A stretch of 64,000 nucleotides of DNA from Euglena gracilis (taxonomy: Eukaryota; Euglenida; Euglenophyceae; Euglenales), in assembly GCA_039621445.1 (NCBI GenBank), contig CP154955.1:5322785-5386784 (forward strand), given 5' to 3'. Under the pieces are notes generated by a model, which saw only the letters and a program-made list of their open reading frames with translations, did no database searches and was not told where the DNA came from. The position numbers and the translations under genes are program-made. Below are positions 34,201 through 48,008 of the stretch, piece after piece (the first letter of the stretch is position 1; the number at the start of each line of letters is the position of its first letter).

Positions 34201-34809
34201 ACTGCCCTAGCCTTTCCCCTCCTCTTTGCCACCGCCATATCCACCTCCTCCGCGAATCCACCACGTCCTCCATAGCCCCCACCAGTACCACCATCGCCCC
34301 TCTCTTCCCTTCGGGCAATGGCGTTCCTCAGGCTCGGCAGTGGTACTACACAGGATACTTTATTGCAGCATTCGTTTTCATGAATTGCATGGACACATCT
34401 GTTGTTCAATCCCAAATTGAACTTGATTACCATTTCTCATCTATTCGATGGTTATCACATTTCCTTTTGAGGATTAATTTTCACGTTTTTGTGCTTTTAG
34501 TGCTTCCGTTTTTTTTTCCATACCTGGAGAATGTTCCGTCTCATAACACTGATCCGTGGAAAAGCGGAAAGCGGAGCATCAAATTCGACCATTCAACCCC
34601 TTCTTGATCTTCTTCTTGATGATAATGAGTGAGTGAGCGAGTGCATCAATGCATCATCCATGCTGTGTTTTGGGAGACGCGATCTGGCGGGGGTTCTGAG
34701 AGTTAGGATTTGTGATTTGGGATCCACCGCCCTGGCAGGTGGGATGGCCCCACCCAGAGTCTCTGGGATTCCCGTTTGCCCTGCCCAGTTTGGGGATAGG
34801 CCACCCACC

Positions 34810-34904
<95 letters not shown>

Positions 34905-37900
34905 ACACACGCTCACACGCGCGCGCACACACACACGCGCGCGCACACGCACACACACACACACACACACAAGAAATTACACGTAGGGCCAACCCTAGCA
35001 AGCTCACTCCATGGATGGGTGGGTGTGTGGGTGGGTGGGTGGGTGGACCAGTAAGTCATCACCTCATTCTGGCAATGCCCCGGATTTGAATTTGTACAGG
35101 TCGAATTCACTAAAAAAGTACCCCCACCCAGTTCACAAAAAAAATACCCCCCCCCCCCTGGATGAAATGCCTGCAACAGCAGAATAGACACCTCTGATCA
35201 AACTGCAACATTTCGTTCACCCTCTCAGCTTTTCTTCTGCCCCACAAACTAACCCCGGAGGCCCGTGAGGCTTTGAGGGTGTGGGTTGAGGGATATCTGT
35301 GCCAGAATCCACCACTTTCATCCCTCAGCTTCTTTTGTGCGAAGTCTTCTGAAGAAAAGTGGCATGTGCTCTGTTCCGGCTCACCGAAAACCCCTGCTAT
35401 CCCGGAGGAACAAAAAGATCCGCTTGGACTTCGCCAGACGGCACCTCAGTTTCAATTGGAAGAAAGTCATTTGGCAGGGGGGTGGAGAAACTGCACACGG
35501 GCCGGTCAAAAACCGCACTGCAAAAAACTGCAAAAAAACTGCAAAAAACTGCAAAAAAAACTGCACTTCAACAAAAATTAGCAATAAACAAGCTAAAATG
35601 ATGTGCATATGCAAAACAACGTAAATTGCGACCACATGAGCACACCCCAATTCACCTAACTTTTTTTTGCGCAGCTTTGGAGCTTATGACGACAAAAATG
35701 GAAGCAATCAAACAAGGAACACTGCACATGGCTTTTCATGCATTGAAAATGCAAGTCATGTGTTTGGATGCCGGGCCACACCACTTTTCCTGCGCCAAAA
35801 CTTGTACCGACCATGCCCACAAAAATGCCAAACAGTTTCCTTTCTAAATATGGAAAAAATGCACATATATATCCATACACAAAAAACCCTTGGCCGCCTC
35901 ACATGCTTGCCAACGATCATTCGCCTAGGAAAAAAGCAAAAAAAAAACATCACCGAAAATGGAAAGCGAACGCACTCATTAGGCATGGGGGGGAGGTACG
36001 ACGCAATCCGGTGTGTTGAAAACTTGCGGAATGCGGAATGCGACCCATCAATTCGCCTTTTGAATGTCAGGAGCGACTTTCCAATCCGGGGACAAAATGG
36101 TCATTTTCGCAAACACTATACTTTTGGTCACAATAAGATCCCAGAGCGACGAGCCTTCACCCACTTCGCAAACACGCTGACGGGGCGTTGATCGTTGCTA
36201 ACCGGTCACCCCTAATATGTGCGCATTGGCGTTGGCCACCGGTGCGGTGTGATTAAACTCACATTGTTCTTCATTCTCCCCAAGGCAGCCTGTCAGTATT
36301 ACACAGCTCTTGGAAACGTGCAATGATTTCTTGTTTTGTGGCATTCTTGAAGATGGAAGCAATGCTCGGCCGAGCGTTCTGTTGCTTCTTCCATAGTCTC
36401 GTAAAAGAGGACTGGGTCAGCTTCCTCTTTTGAGGAGGGGCCCGTGCCTCAAAGGCAGCAGGGGCAAGGGATTTGGGAACAGGCAGCCGCAACAACGGCG
36501 CAAACGGATCATACACATAGCCCTTCACCTCACGCAGCTTAATGTGACTACCCTCATCGGTGGGCCACAAATAGCCACGCAAAACTGGCATCCGCCGTCC
36601 CTGGTTCGGCACGGCCCTCCAGGCTGGCACCCAGTTCCTCAACATCCACTCCGTGTCTCTGGCTTCTCTGGCTTCCGGCTGGTGCTGAAACTCTGTGCTG
36701 TCTCTGGCTGGTCCCTACATACAAGATTCTGTAGGAACCTGCATTCATCCATCGGTCCACCCACTCATGCACCTCGAATGACGACGGCAGAGCATGCTGT
36801 CCAGCAAATTGAGATGTCTTTTGGATGAGGCGCAATTTTGTCACCCTCTCTCCTCAGTCTTTGACACCCCATCCACCAGCTCATCATCGCTGCCATCGGA
36901 CAGGACGCCCACGTCCGCCGAGGAAGGGGACGGATCCTATAAACCCCGGGGGGTCTATCAGTGGGTGGGGTTTAATTGTGGACTTGTCACCAAAACAACA
37001 AAATAAACATCTCAGGTTTCTTCAAAACTGGATCAAAAAAAAACTGCAAAAAACTGCACGTGTGCAGTTTTTTCAGAAAAAAAATCTGCAAAAAACTGCA
37101 AAAAACTGCAATAAACTGCAAAAAACCCAAAACGTGAAAACTGCAAAAAAACTGCAAAAACTGCACGGTGCATATTTTCCACCCCCCTGCATTTGGTCTG
37201 ATGAAAAACTTTTCAAAGTTAGACCTATGGGGAAAATCAGGTATAGCAACGGGTGACGCCATCTCCCTTTCAATCTACTAACCTTTTGCAGATGTTGGGT
37301 CAAAGAAGGCACCAATCGTTACCTCCCCCAATACGTCATTCCGACAGTCAGCCACCCTGAAGGAGTCATGGTGTGGGCAGCCATGGATTATTCGGGAGCA
37401 ATCTGCACCAGACGTTGCCCAACAAATATTGACCAGGTTGAGTACCAACACATCCTTGGGACTGCCTTAGGATTCATCTGTAGAAAGTGTGAGGGGTTTC
37501 TGAATTAGCTTCCTTTTGCACTTGGCACACCCGCAGGTCATACAAGTTTCAACAGGATGGAGCGCCACCACACAGGGCCTTGTCAACTACAACCTGGCTC
37601 CGGTGGAGGAGGATCGAGCGGCTCAACGGAGGGACGTGGCCTCCACAATCTCCGGACATGAATCCCATTGAGCACCTGTGGCCAATGGTTCTAACCAAGC
37701 TCCGTGGGAGCGTCTTTGCAGGCAAAGACCAACTGTGGTCAGCTCTGCAGTGCGCTTTTGCTGAGATCACCCCTGAACAAGTACAAACGTTGTATCATAG
37801 CATGCCTAATCGCATGAAGGCAGTCATTGCTTCGCGTGGAGGACACACCCGTTATTAACGTGTGCCAGAGAGGCACAGTGCGCCGTCGTCACTGTTCTGT

Positions 37901-40900
37901 TGCATTGGCATCGCATTGGTAAAGAAAGGTCCGGACATTCTGCTCCTCTGCAATTGCAGGTATTTCATCCAGGGGGGGGGTATTTTTTTTGTGAACTGGG
38001 TGGAGGTACTTTTTTTAGTGAATTCGACCTGTACATGCAGAAAAATGGCATATGCACATTTATACATGCATGATATAAAACACATTTTGAAAACCTATGT
38101 AACACGTGTTTTATTTCGGGTAGCTTGAAATGCACACACACCAGCACACACGCAAACAGGCGCACACACATGCATGCATACACGCACGCAGGCGCGCGCA
38201 TACCCAGCTCCAGAGATAGGTTCCATCAAATTTTGTGTCAGAGTTCTGTGCCCCACGAACGTTGGACGCTGAGGTCGGGGAGGGCACACCGGTAGGCTTC
38301 TTCCGGCGCCGCAGGCCGGACGGCTGCCCGTCCCTCGCCTCGTCCCCCTCCCGCGGCACCATCCCCTGCTCCTGCCGGCAGGCGACCCCACCGCGTTCCA
38401 TGGGGTGTGCCTGCCCAGCCGCCCGCACAAGACGTGGGCGAAAGAAGCCCGTGAACCTCCAGGTGGGAGATGGCATCGGGGGTTCACAATTTCTTGGAGG
38501 GGGGGGCAAAAGGGGGGTCAAAAAAAATCCTCCGCAAAAACAGCCACAAAGCAGCAACAAAGTCAAGACGGAACCATCCACCCTGTCCTTCCACCACCAC
38601 TTGAAACCAAACACCTCGGTGCGTACATCCATGTAAAGCCCTCCACAGCCCAAATGAGCGTTGGCCATCGGACAAGAAATGTCTGGCTTTCTATTATGCG
38701 GGAGCCTCTTTTATGTATTTCCGGACCAGCAGGTTCCAAAGTGGACAAGAAGCCCGATTTTCGGAATTTTTCTGATACACCCAAAAAGTCCCATTTTCAC
38801 AGGGTGTTGGATGACAGGGTTTTTCAGAAGGTGGAGGGGACCCAACTCCTTCCCCCGTGGGGAGGGGGGTCCACTTCTTTCCGGCCAGCAACTCCCGGGT
38901 GGACTGCTGCGCAGAAGGAATTTTTATTTGAATGGTGCAATGGTGGGGGGGGGGGGGCACTGCTGGCCCAGCCCGGCATCCGGCCACACCCAACAGGACC
39001 CCCCACCCTCAGAGAGGGTCCAGCAGAGCATTGAGTGAGCAGGGAGGGGGGGGGATCCGGAGTCCCCTCTCCCCGGAGGGGAGGGTCGGACTCACCTCTC
39101 CTCCAGTACAAACAAAAAATCCGACACAAAGCGCTGGAAAGAATTTTGGAGACCTTGAAATATGCCCAAAAAATGCGCGTTCGCACACTATTTTTCTTTA
39201 AAAAAAATGGCCAAAAAACACACCAAAAATTTTGTCTTCCCTGGCGCTTTGTGCCGAATAAAATTTTACTGGTTCCGGGGGGTCCTGGACTTGATCTGAA
39301 GGGGGAAGGGGAGGGGTCTGGACCTCTCTTTCCGGGGGGGGGCTGACCCCCCCTCCAACGCTCAATATCATTTGCTAAACCCCCCCCCCCATTTAGAACG
39401 ACCCCCCTCTGATAACGAACCCCCCCATTTATAACGACCCATCCTGGAATTTCCACTAAAAAAAAGAAATATAATGACCCATGGTTGACAAAGAACAGAA
39501 CGCACGGGTGGGATGATGCATCTCATGTAAGAGCGTCCAGGCTCACCAGTGTTTACTTGAAGTATGAGCGGATCGACCGCTGCTTGGACGGGGGCGTGGT
39601 CAGGGTGGGCGGAGGAGCAGAGCCTACAGAGGACCCTGGCACATCCTCATCAAACTTCTTTACAACGTCATCAACTGGGGTGTGAACCCGGGTGGATGGC
39701 ATGATGGATGGATGGTAGAAAGCGTGTAAGACATATCTGCGGTAGGGAAAACAGCAAAGCCCTCCTCTGATAACGACCCCCCATTTATAACGACCCCCTC
39801 TGGATTTTCCACCAACTGAAAAGTCAGATAACGACCCGTCGTTAAGTTCAGGGGGGGGGGGGTTTACCGTGAGACACGGTGAGATCTGCTCTTCGATTTG
39901 AAACACCGCCCACCCCTGCCAGCTGCCCCCCCCCCAGGTGGTCAGCCTGGGTGGACGTCACCGGCCTCCCCCTCCTCGGCCTCCCCCTTCTCCGCCTCCT
40001 GGCGGGCGACGTCCAGCAGCAGCCGGGCCAGCAGCGGCTCGTCCACGTAGAAGTACACCCGGCGGTGCAGCCACCGCACCAGCCCGGGCCAGCCTTCCGC
40101 CCGCTGGGAACCTCACGCCTCGACCCCCGCCCCACAGGTTCGGAGTCGGGCAGGTCCTGACCGGGACCCCCAACGGGTTTGGTGTGGGCAGGTCCTAACC
40201 GGGACCCCCCCCCCCAGGTTCCAGCTCGAGAGATTGAGAATTTTGGGCAAGCTAAAAAAAAAGGTCGCTGCTGGCTGATTGACTGATTCAGCGACCTCCT
40301 GGCCTTGGCCACCATCTGGGGGGGGGGGTCCCAATTAATGCCTGCCATCTGAATATCTGCCTGCTGTCTGGGAGAAGAGCTGCGGAGCTCACATGGCACG
40401 GAAATCAAATAAGTTGGTTGGGGTGGTTTGCCGCAGGACCTCCGAGGAAATATCCTGAAAACGTGACTTTCAAACCATTTCGTGGTGTGTGACTGTGCGC
40501 TTAATGCAACTGTTCTGTTGACACATTGAAAACCCCGTTTCGAATTCTTTGTGCAGCTTTCTGGAGATGGCGCAACGCCGAAGGCCACTGTGCCACTGTG
40601 CGTAGCTCCGCCGTGGCAGACGGACCAGGCAGACGGCTGGCAGGAATGCCCACCGACGCGGGTCCAGCCGGGCCCCGAAGGACGTGAGGGCGGAGAGCGC
40701 GGCGTGCCGCACTGTGTGGGTCTCCAGGAAGATGAAGGGGATGGCAGCGGTGGCCAGGGCAGCCCGGCAGGGAGACGCACGTGGCCCCGTCCTCCGGCGG
40801 GAGCCAAATGAAAACTCAGCCAAACTCCGATGTAAGTGGGTTTGTGAAATGGTTTTGAAAAACGCACCTGCTAGCGACTGGGGTCACCTTTTGCCAATTC

Positions 40901-43900
40901 TTCCCCCCAAAAAACGCGAAATCAAGCTTAATAATCCCATTTTCTATTCGACAGAAACGACTGTGTTAACATTTTTGGGAAATAGCCTTACTTGAAAGAA
41001 TCATGCTGCAATTTTATGGTTTTACATTTTATCTATTTATTAATTTTATTTATTTAATTAATTGTATTTATTTGTTTTGTTTATTTTTGAACCTTTCGTT
41101 TTGGCTGGAGTCTCGATCGGACGGGAAGAAGCCAGCGGGCAGGGCAAAGGGCACCGGGCGATATGGAGAACAGCCGGGCAGGGGGTGGGGTACAGGTACG
41201 CAGTGCAGGCCGCGTGGTAGAGTTGGCAGACTGCGCGACAAAAAATAATTCCAGAGTCCTCCCACTCCACAGTTGTGGCAGACTTTGCGGCAAAAAAAAA
41301 GTTCTGGAAAAAAGGAGGTGAGGTACATTGTCTGGTGGCTGACAAATGACACAAACGGCACAACCACCACCCTTGGGGGGACCGGGTTGCCAACCTTGAA
41401 GAAAAAAAAAACTTGTCCGGGGAATTGGTGGGAAGGGACAATGATTTGCATTCAAAAAAGCAGCTCAGCTATTTGGAAGCGTTGCAAGACCCCTCCGAAC
41501 GCGCGTTTTGCATGAAGACCTCCATTCTTTTGCGAAACTCGCCACCATCTGACCTTCACTGCCATCCCACCGGATGGGGGGTTGGGGCACACCAAAGAGC
41601 GCTGCAGGGCGAGTGGTCGCGAAACACAGCCACAGAGGGGCGGTGAGCTCGAAGAACACGAGCAGGGTCTCCTTTTTTTCTTGAGGGCCTGAGGTGCTGG
41701 CTGGCTGGACAACCCGCCTCTTCCCTCCGGCTTCAGCAAACCCTGGGCGCCATCAGCCAGGAGAGCAAGAGGGCGATGGCGTACTTCACCGTGTCGTCTG
41801 GGAAAGCAATGAATGAGTATGAATGTGTCTGTGTGTCTGTACTGCCGCCCAACCATATCATTGCTTGGCAACCCCCGGGGGGTCACTTTCCACTCTGAAA
41901 AAAAACCAGTCAGTCACATTACCCCCCCCCCCCGGAGGGGATCGGCCACTCTTCAGGAGGCAATGAGAATTTGCCAAAAAGTCTCAAAAAATCAAAAAGT
42001 TTCCGGCGCCTTCGGCGCCAGGCCAACCACTTTTTCATTTTCGGGCCTACCCCATCCCGGGGGGCTCTTGGCCGAAAAAAAAACAGTCAATCACTCTGAA
42101 AAAACCAGTCAGTCACCCCCCCCCCGGGGTGGGGTAGGACAGGTGTTAAGCAATGGTATGCTCCCAAACTATTGCTTTGCATTTCGAGGCGACCATCGGT
42201 TGGGCGAAACTGTTCAAAGGTCACACTTCCGGGGGGTGATTGTTGTTGGTTTTTCGACCCACAACTTCCCTGTCTGCCAAGTGAACCAGATCCCCCCCCC
42301 CCTGTGCCAACCCAAAACCCACCGAATCGGGCCAGGAATCCTTGGATTTCCAGCCATGCCGTCCAGCCGGGCTGGGCTGGATGGACCGATGGGGTCCAGC
42401 AGCCAAAGCAACCAACCCACTCTCGAACCCCCACACTGGCCTGTGGGAGGAGCTGGGCGTTCGGTCGCTTCACCTCGCTTCACTCGAGTGGGGAGAGGTC
42501 CAGCCACCCAGGGGGGGGGGGGCAGGGGCACACCCATCTCAGGGGTGAGCCAGTAATACATGGGGTACCCGCGGACCCAGTCGGCTCCCAGCTTCCAGTC
42601 CAGTCCGAGCTTCCAGAAGCCAGCGAAGAAGTAGGTTGCACTCACCTACGGCGGAGGAGAGGCAGCGACGGGGTTTGTGCTGCCCGCAAGGCTGTGGCTC
42701 GTTGGGACCTCAACGTTGGGGAGCAGCATGAGAGCAACCAAATCACCCCGAAAACAGAAATTAATGCAAAAAAAAACAAATGATAAGGTTTGGGTTACGG
42801 GAAAGAAAACAAAAGTATGCAACTGACATTCCCCACTGGCACAGCCAACCCTACCCTGCCTGATACCTATGAGGCATGTGGAATTTGAATCCTGGAGCCT
42901 TTTATCGGAAAAGGCCTTCGGTGACCACAATGATCACACCCCTGTCCCTCAGAAAGTTGACAAATCAGGTAAATCATCCCAACTCAACCAAATCCCTTGC
43001 CCCCAGAGGCTGAAAATCAATACAGACAAAACTGACGATAAACCTTGATATTTATGATAATGGTGGACCTTCTCGGAACATTTTTTTTTATTGCGAATAA
43101 GACATTTGAAATTGCATTCCTTGGTGTTGACTGCAGCAGGCAAGGGTCCGCTTTTCTGGTGGAGAGGGATGCTGCACCAGAAAATGCTGCACCGCTGTAG
43201 TGCACTTGCCAAAGTGACAGCCACACGCCCACCCAGCACTGCCACACTGTGCCCCATGAGGAGTATGGGAGTATGATGTCATCGAACGGATTGATAATGA
43301 AAAAAACATAATTTAATGTGTAACATAATTTATAACGCTACAACATTTTGGAGGTGCTACCCCGTGACCCCGACCCCCCCCATGACCCCCCCGTGACCCG
43401 AGAATCGAGCCTTCAGTTTTCATACAATGCATCAACCTTCACCACTTCAGCCTTTCTTTTCATTCATCATTTGCTTTTTGATGTAGGTGGCGGTTTGGTC
43501 GCTTTTCATCAATTTTCTGGTTGAAACCATCGGAAATTTGCCTTGACATGTTCAAAAAATGGAAAGAAATGCCAAGATTTGAGGTGAAAAAAATTCGACC
43601 CAAACAATGGCGCTTTTTTGGCGTATGAATTTGACCAAAAAATGTCCCATTGGCAAAAGGGGAGATTGTAGGAAAGAATTTCCCAAAATGGCCATTTTTG
43701 AAAAAATGGCCAAAAATTCTGTTTTGGGTGTGGAAATGCACCAATTTTTGGCACCTTTTTCAGGGGACAAGATTTTTGGCCATTTTTGGGTGTGAAGGTG
43801 CGTTGGGCGTTGGGTGCCAAAGAGGGGTTTGGTTGTCCAAATGGAAGGTGGGGTGAGGACAATTCTTTTCTGTTTTGGGGGGGGGGTTTCTTCCACAAAA

Positions 43901-46900
43901 AAAAATCATGTTTCCCCTCCCCCCCTTGTTGCCATGCCGTTTTTTCAAAAATGGCCCAAAATGCATCCCAAAAAATGTGACCGTCCGGTCGGTGAAGAAA
44001 ATCCTAACAAAATTCCCTTTCAAAAAATGAAAAAAAATGACCAATATCGGCCATAAAAATCATCCAAAAATTACCACTTTCGGATAAAAAAGCATTTTTT
44101 TGTTCAAAAATGGCCCCAAAAATGGCCAAAAATGATCACTTTTTGGACCCAAAAATCACCGATTTTAGGACGCGTGCCGCCCTGCTCGTGATGGGATGCA
44201 ACATCATGGATGCTGCCTCCCGACTACCTCCAAAGTGGCATTCTTCCCCCGTGACCCCCCCGTGACCCCCCCCCCGTGACCCGCACCACCCCCTTTGTGT
44301 GAGGTACTTCCCTCCCTTTGGGGTCTCGCATTTGCGACAATCGACTTTTGGATTCCAAAGCTGTAAACAACAGCATGCTGGCGTGAATTAGGGAGCGGGC
44401 ATACCACGAACTTGAACAGAAAGACGTGCCAATAGGGGATGGGCTTGGCCCCGGCTGTGGCGCCACAGAACAGCCAAACATCAGACAAGCACGAGAATTG
44501 GGAAACCCATGAGATGCCAACCCACCCACCCACCCACCCACCCACCCCAACCCCCAGGGATGGGCCCCAGGGGTCGTGGGGGTGGGCGGAGTGTGTACCT
44601 CAGAATTCGCCCCCAATTTCATGCAATGAGCCGGAAAAAAAAACCCCAAAGCAGTTTCGCCAAGCTCCCCCCTCAGGGATCCGGTTGAAGCACCCACCCC
44701 CAGGCCACCTATACATTTTTTTAAAAAAAAGTCTGGACACAGTGCAGCATGTCCCTTCCTTGTCCATAGAGCCATTTTTGCACCTTAGCCACCACCAACG
44801 TCAGGCTCGTAAGACGGCAGAGGGGGAGTGGGTAACTTGATGGGTCACGTGCCCCTCTGTGGCCGTGCCCAGTGATGGCCCCAAAATGGTGGGCGTCCGT
44901 GGCGAGGAAGCAGAGGGCCAGGAGGGAGGTCAGGTAGTGATGGTCACCGCCGCACACTTTGCCCCAAATACGCCAAAGCAATGGCGTTGGACAGAAACAC
45001 CGACAGCATGTGTTCGATGCATGCATGTGTTCTGAGGAAAGGTGCACCCGCAGCCGTATTTGAGTGTGTGTTCTGTGCACCCGGATTCTGTGCATGTGTG
45101 TGTGTGTATGTGCACGTGCGTGCGCGTTTGTGTGTTGGCTGGGCATTGTAGCTGGGCATCCAAAGAAATTCCCCAAATAATATCCCCCAAATAACACACA
45201 TGTTCATAATATAGAAACCCCGTGCGGTACTTCGGCTGACCAGATAATACACCCCTCCATGCCAAACGGCTGAGAGGGAAATCAAGCAAGGAGGACAGCA
45301 TATGTTTGGAAAAATGAGCCCAAAATAAAAGGCCAAAAGTGTGCAAACTTCAAAAACCCTGTAAAAATGTGCTTTTTGGGGGGAAATGTAAAAATGTGCT
45401 TTTTTAGGTTTGAAAAATTTGCCCAAATAATATACCCCCCAAATAATGTACCCCGGCCCGACTTCCGACACCTAAATAATGCACCCCCTATTGTGTTTGT
45501 AGGTGTGTGTGTGTGTGTGTGTATTGTGCATACTTGTGCTTGGTTTTTGGGTGCTTTGGTGAATATGTATGTGTTAGTGGTAGGCACTTGTGTTTTGGCG
45601 TGCCACGCGAGGGAGGGTTCGGCCTCCAATGCTGAGCAAATGCATCGTTATGGTACAAGCTGCTGTCCTGCAACCACTGCCACGTGTATGAGAGGAAGAG
45701 CAGCACGCAGCTGAGGTGAGAAGTTGGAACAAACGTAATAAATCAATGCCAGGTTCAAAAGGAGGCGTCAAAACCATCGCACAAACCTCAGGTGGAAGGG
45801 GCGCTCACAGACAGAGCATTTTTTAACGACCCCCCGGGGGGTTCAGCTCAGAGGTTGGAAAAGTTGGGGGCAAAAATCCATTACTGTCAGGCTGCCCTTC
45901 AGGCTGGAAAACAATAAAACTCGATGGGGGGAGGGGGGACGGAGATGGAAAAAGGCTGCTGGACCCCCGGGGGTCAAATTTTCTTATGCTATGCCCTGCT
46001 CACAGAGAACACAAAAAATGCAACATTATGAAAGATTTTTTCTGAGATTTCACATGTTGTTTCGGTCTTGAAAAAAAACTCTTTGGACCAGGCTTCTTTT
46101 TAAGACCTGGGGGGAGGGGTCCCCCCCACCCACCTAATCCAGTGAGGACCCCCCCCCTGCGGGGGACCCACCCAAAAAAATCGGGCCGTCCAAGGGTATT
46201 CCCCTAAAAAAAAATTCGGCACTTGGAGCCGAAGCCCATACCCGGCCAACCCAGACCCCCCCTTAGTTGCACTAAGGCTTCTTGTCTGTTTATTGCCGGC
46301 GCTAACTTCGCTTCTGGCCCAGTTTGCTGCGTGGTGAGTGGCCAGGGACCCCTTACACCAGTCCTCTTTTGTTGCTCCCCCTGGCCGGGTGAGTAACTCT
46401 GGTGTAATTCCAGCGCTGTAGGGACATACACTCACCTTGTGTGGTTGGTGTGGTTCCCGTGGGTGGGTCTACACCCTTGCGCCCCAGTGCTGCTCTTGCC
46501 TCCTGCCCTCTTCCCCAGGGGGCGTTCATCCCCAGACCCACTGTCCTCAAGCAGTCTTTTTATTTAACTCGGAAGACGCCAAAAAAAATGGAACTAAAAC
46601 CTAACAGTGTGTTTCCTCCCCAGTTTCACTTGGGCATCTCGGTTCTTAAAGCTGTTGCTTAAACTGGCCGAAAGTGCGGAAGGTTCCAGAATTTTTTCTT
46701 GAAAATATGACCAAAATCGTTTGATTTCAAGCCATTATTTTTTGCCTGAGTGGACAGAGCGACCGATTCCCCCCTGTGGGAAGGGTAGGAAGTCACTCAT
46801 TCGTTTTCAAGTGACAATTTTTTTGAAAGTGGAAAATGACCCCTCTCCGTGGGGGGGGGTAAAGCAAGGCATTGCAAGGCATTGTCCTAAATCCCTTTCG

Positions 46901-47736
46901 TGCAGAATGGGCATACCTTGCAAACAAGGGTCAGCAATCATATTCAAAAGTGGGTGGCCATTTGAGACATTTGGTAGTTTGGTTCAGATGGCACTGCACA
47001 AACGCTCATGCTTTCCAGAGTCCTACCGCAATCCTGCACCACTGCAACTTACGCAATGTCACTTCCCAAACCTCAGCCGGCTCGGAGCCAAAAGCCAGTT
47101 AGCCAAATCAGTCAGCCAGTCAGTCAGTCAAATCAGTCAGTTAAAATAAAAATCAGTCACCCCAGTGGTGGGTCAGGACACATCTTAAACCACCCCAAAA
47201 CGGCCGGGGGTCTTCTTCTCGGTCCGCTGCTGGAAAACCCAAGGGGTTCAATTTTGGGGGGATGGAGTTTTAATTTTCTTGCTGAAAACTTCGGCCGTAA
47301 AAGCTGTCCAACACACACAGCACGCACGCATGCAAACGCACACGCACGCACAACACGCACGCGCACGCACACGCACACACGTACACACACGCACACAAAC
47401 ACACAAACCCACAACACACACACGCACACACGCACGCACGCACGCACAACACATTGAACACACCTGAGCCGGTATGAGAACCCGAGGCAGACACCCAGCG
47501 CCGACAGGGCCACCAGCCCCGCCACCGCACACCGCCCGGCTGGCCCCAGGCCTGGCACCCAGCCGAGGTGGTCATATGGCAGCCGCACCGCGGTGTCCAG
47601 GTGGTCCGCCGCGAACGCCCCGCTCTGCACCGCCCACGCTTGGGTGACGAGGATGGAGGCCCCTGCAGGGTAGAGAGACGGGCTGGAACGCTGGCTGACG
47701 AAGCATCTGGCGCTAACAAACACACACATGTGCACA

Positions 47737-47805
<69 letters not shown>

Positions 47806-47961
47806 ACAACACAACACACGCAACACGCAACAGACATGTGTCCACAAACAGACACATAAATACACAAACATCCGCACAGAACACACAGCACACAAACACA
47901 CATGCCCGCATGCACACACACAACAGCATGCAGAAACACAAACCTGCGTGTGTGCACACAG

Positions 47962-48008
<47 letters not shown>

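Larger units (their letters stand above)
35095..38031 (+). mobile_element. Tc1/mariner transposon (DD37E), interrupted by a second transposon
   Basis: Inverted ends of about 80 bp, starting CAGGTCGAATTCACTAAAAA, are flanked by TA on both sides (35093-35094, 38032-38033). Without the nested insert the element would be about 1.2 kb, the usual Tc1 size. It contains transposase segments at 35286-35474 and 37190-37857 (plus strand). The element lies in the carboxylase intron between exons 12 and 13, on the opposite strand. Confidence 0.95.

Noticed and set aside
37549-37770. Minus-strand ORF over the Tc1 catalytic region
   Set aside because: It is the shadow of the plus-strand transposase, which carries the DDE motifs.
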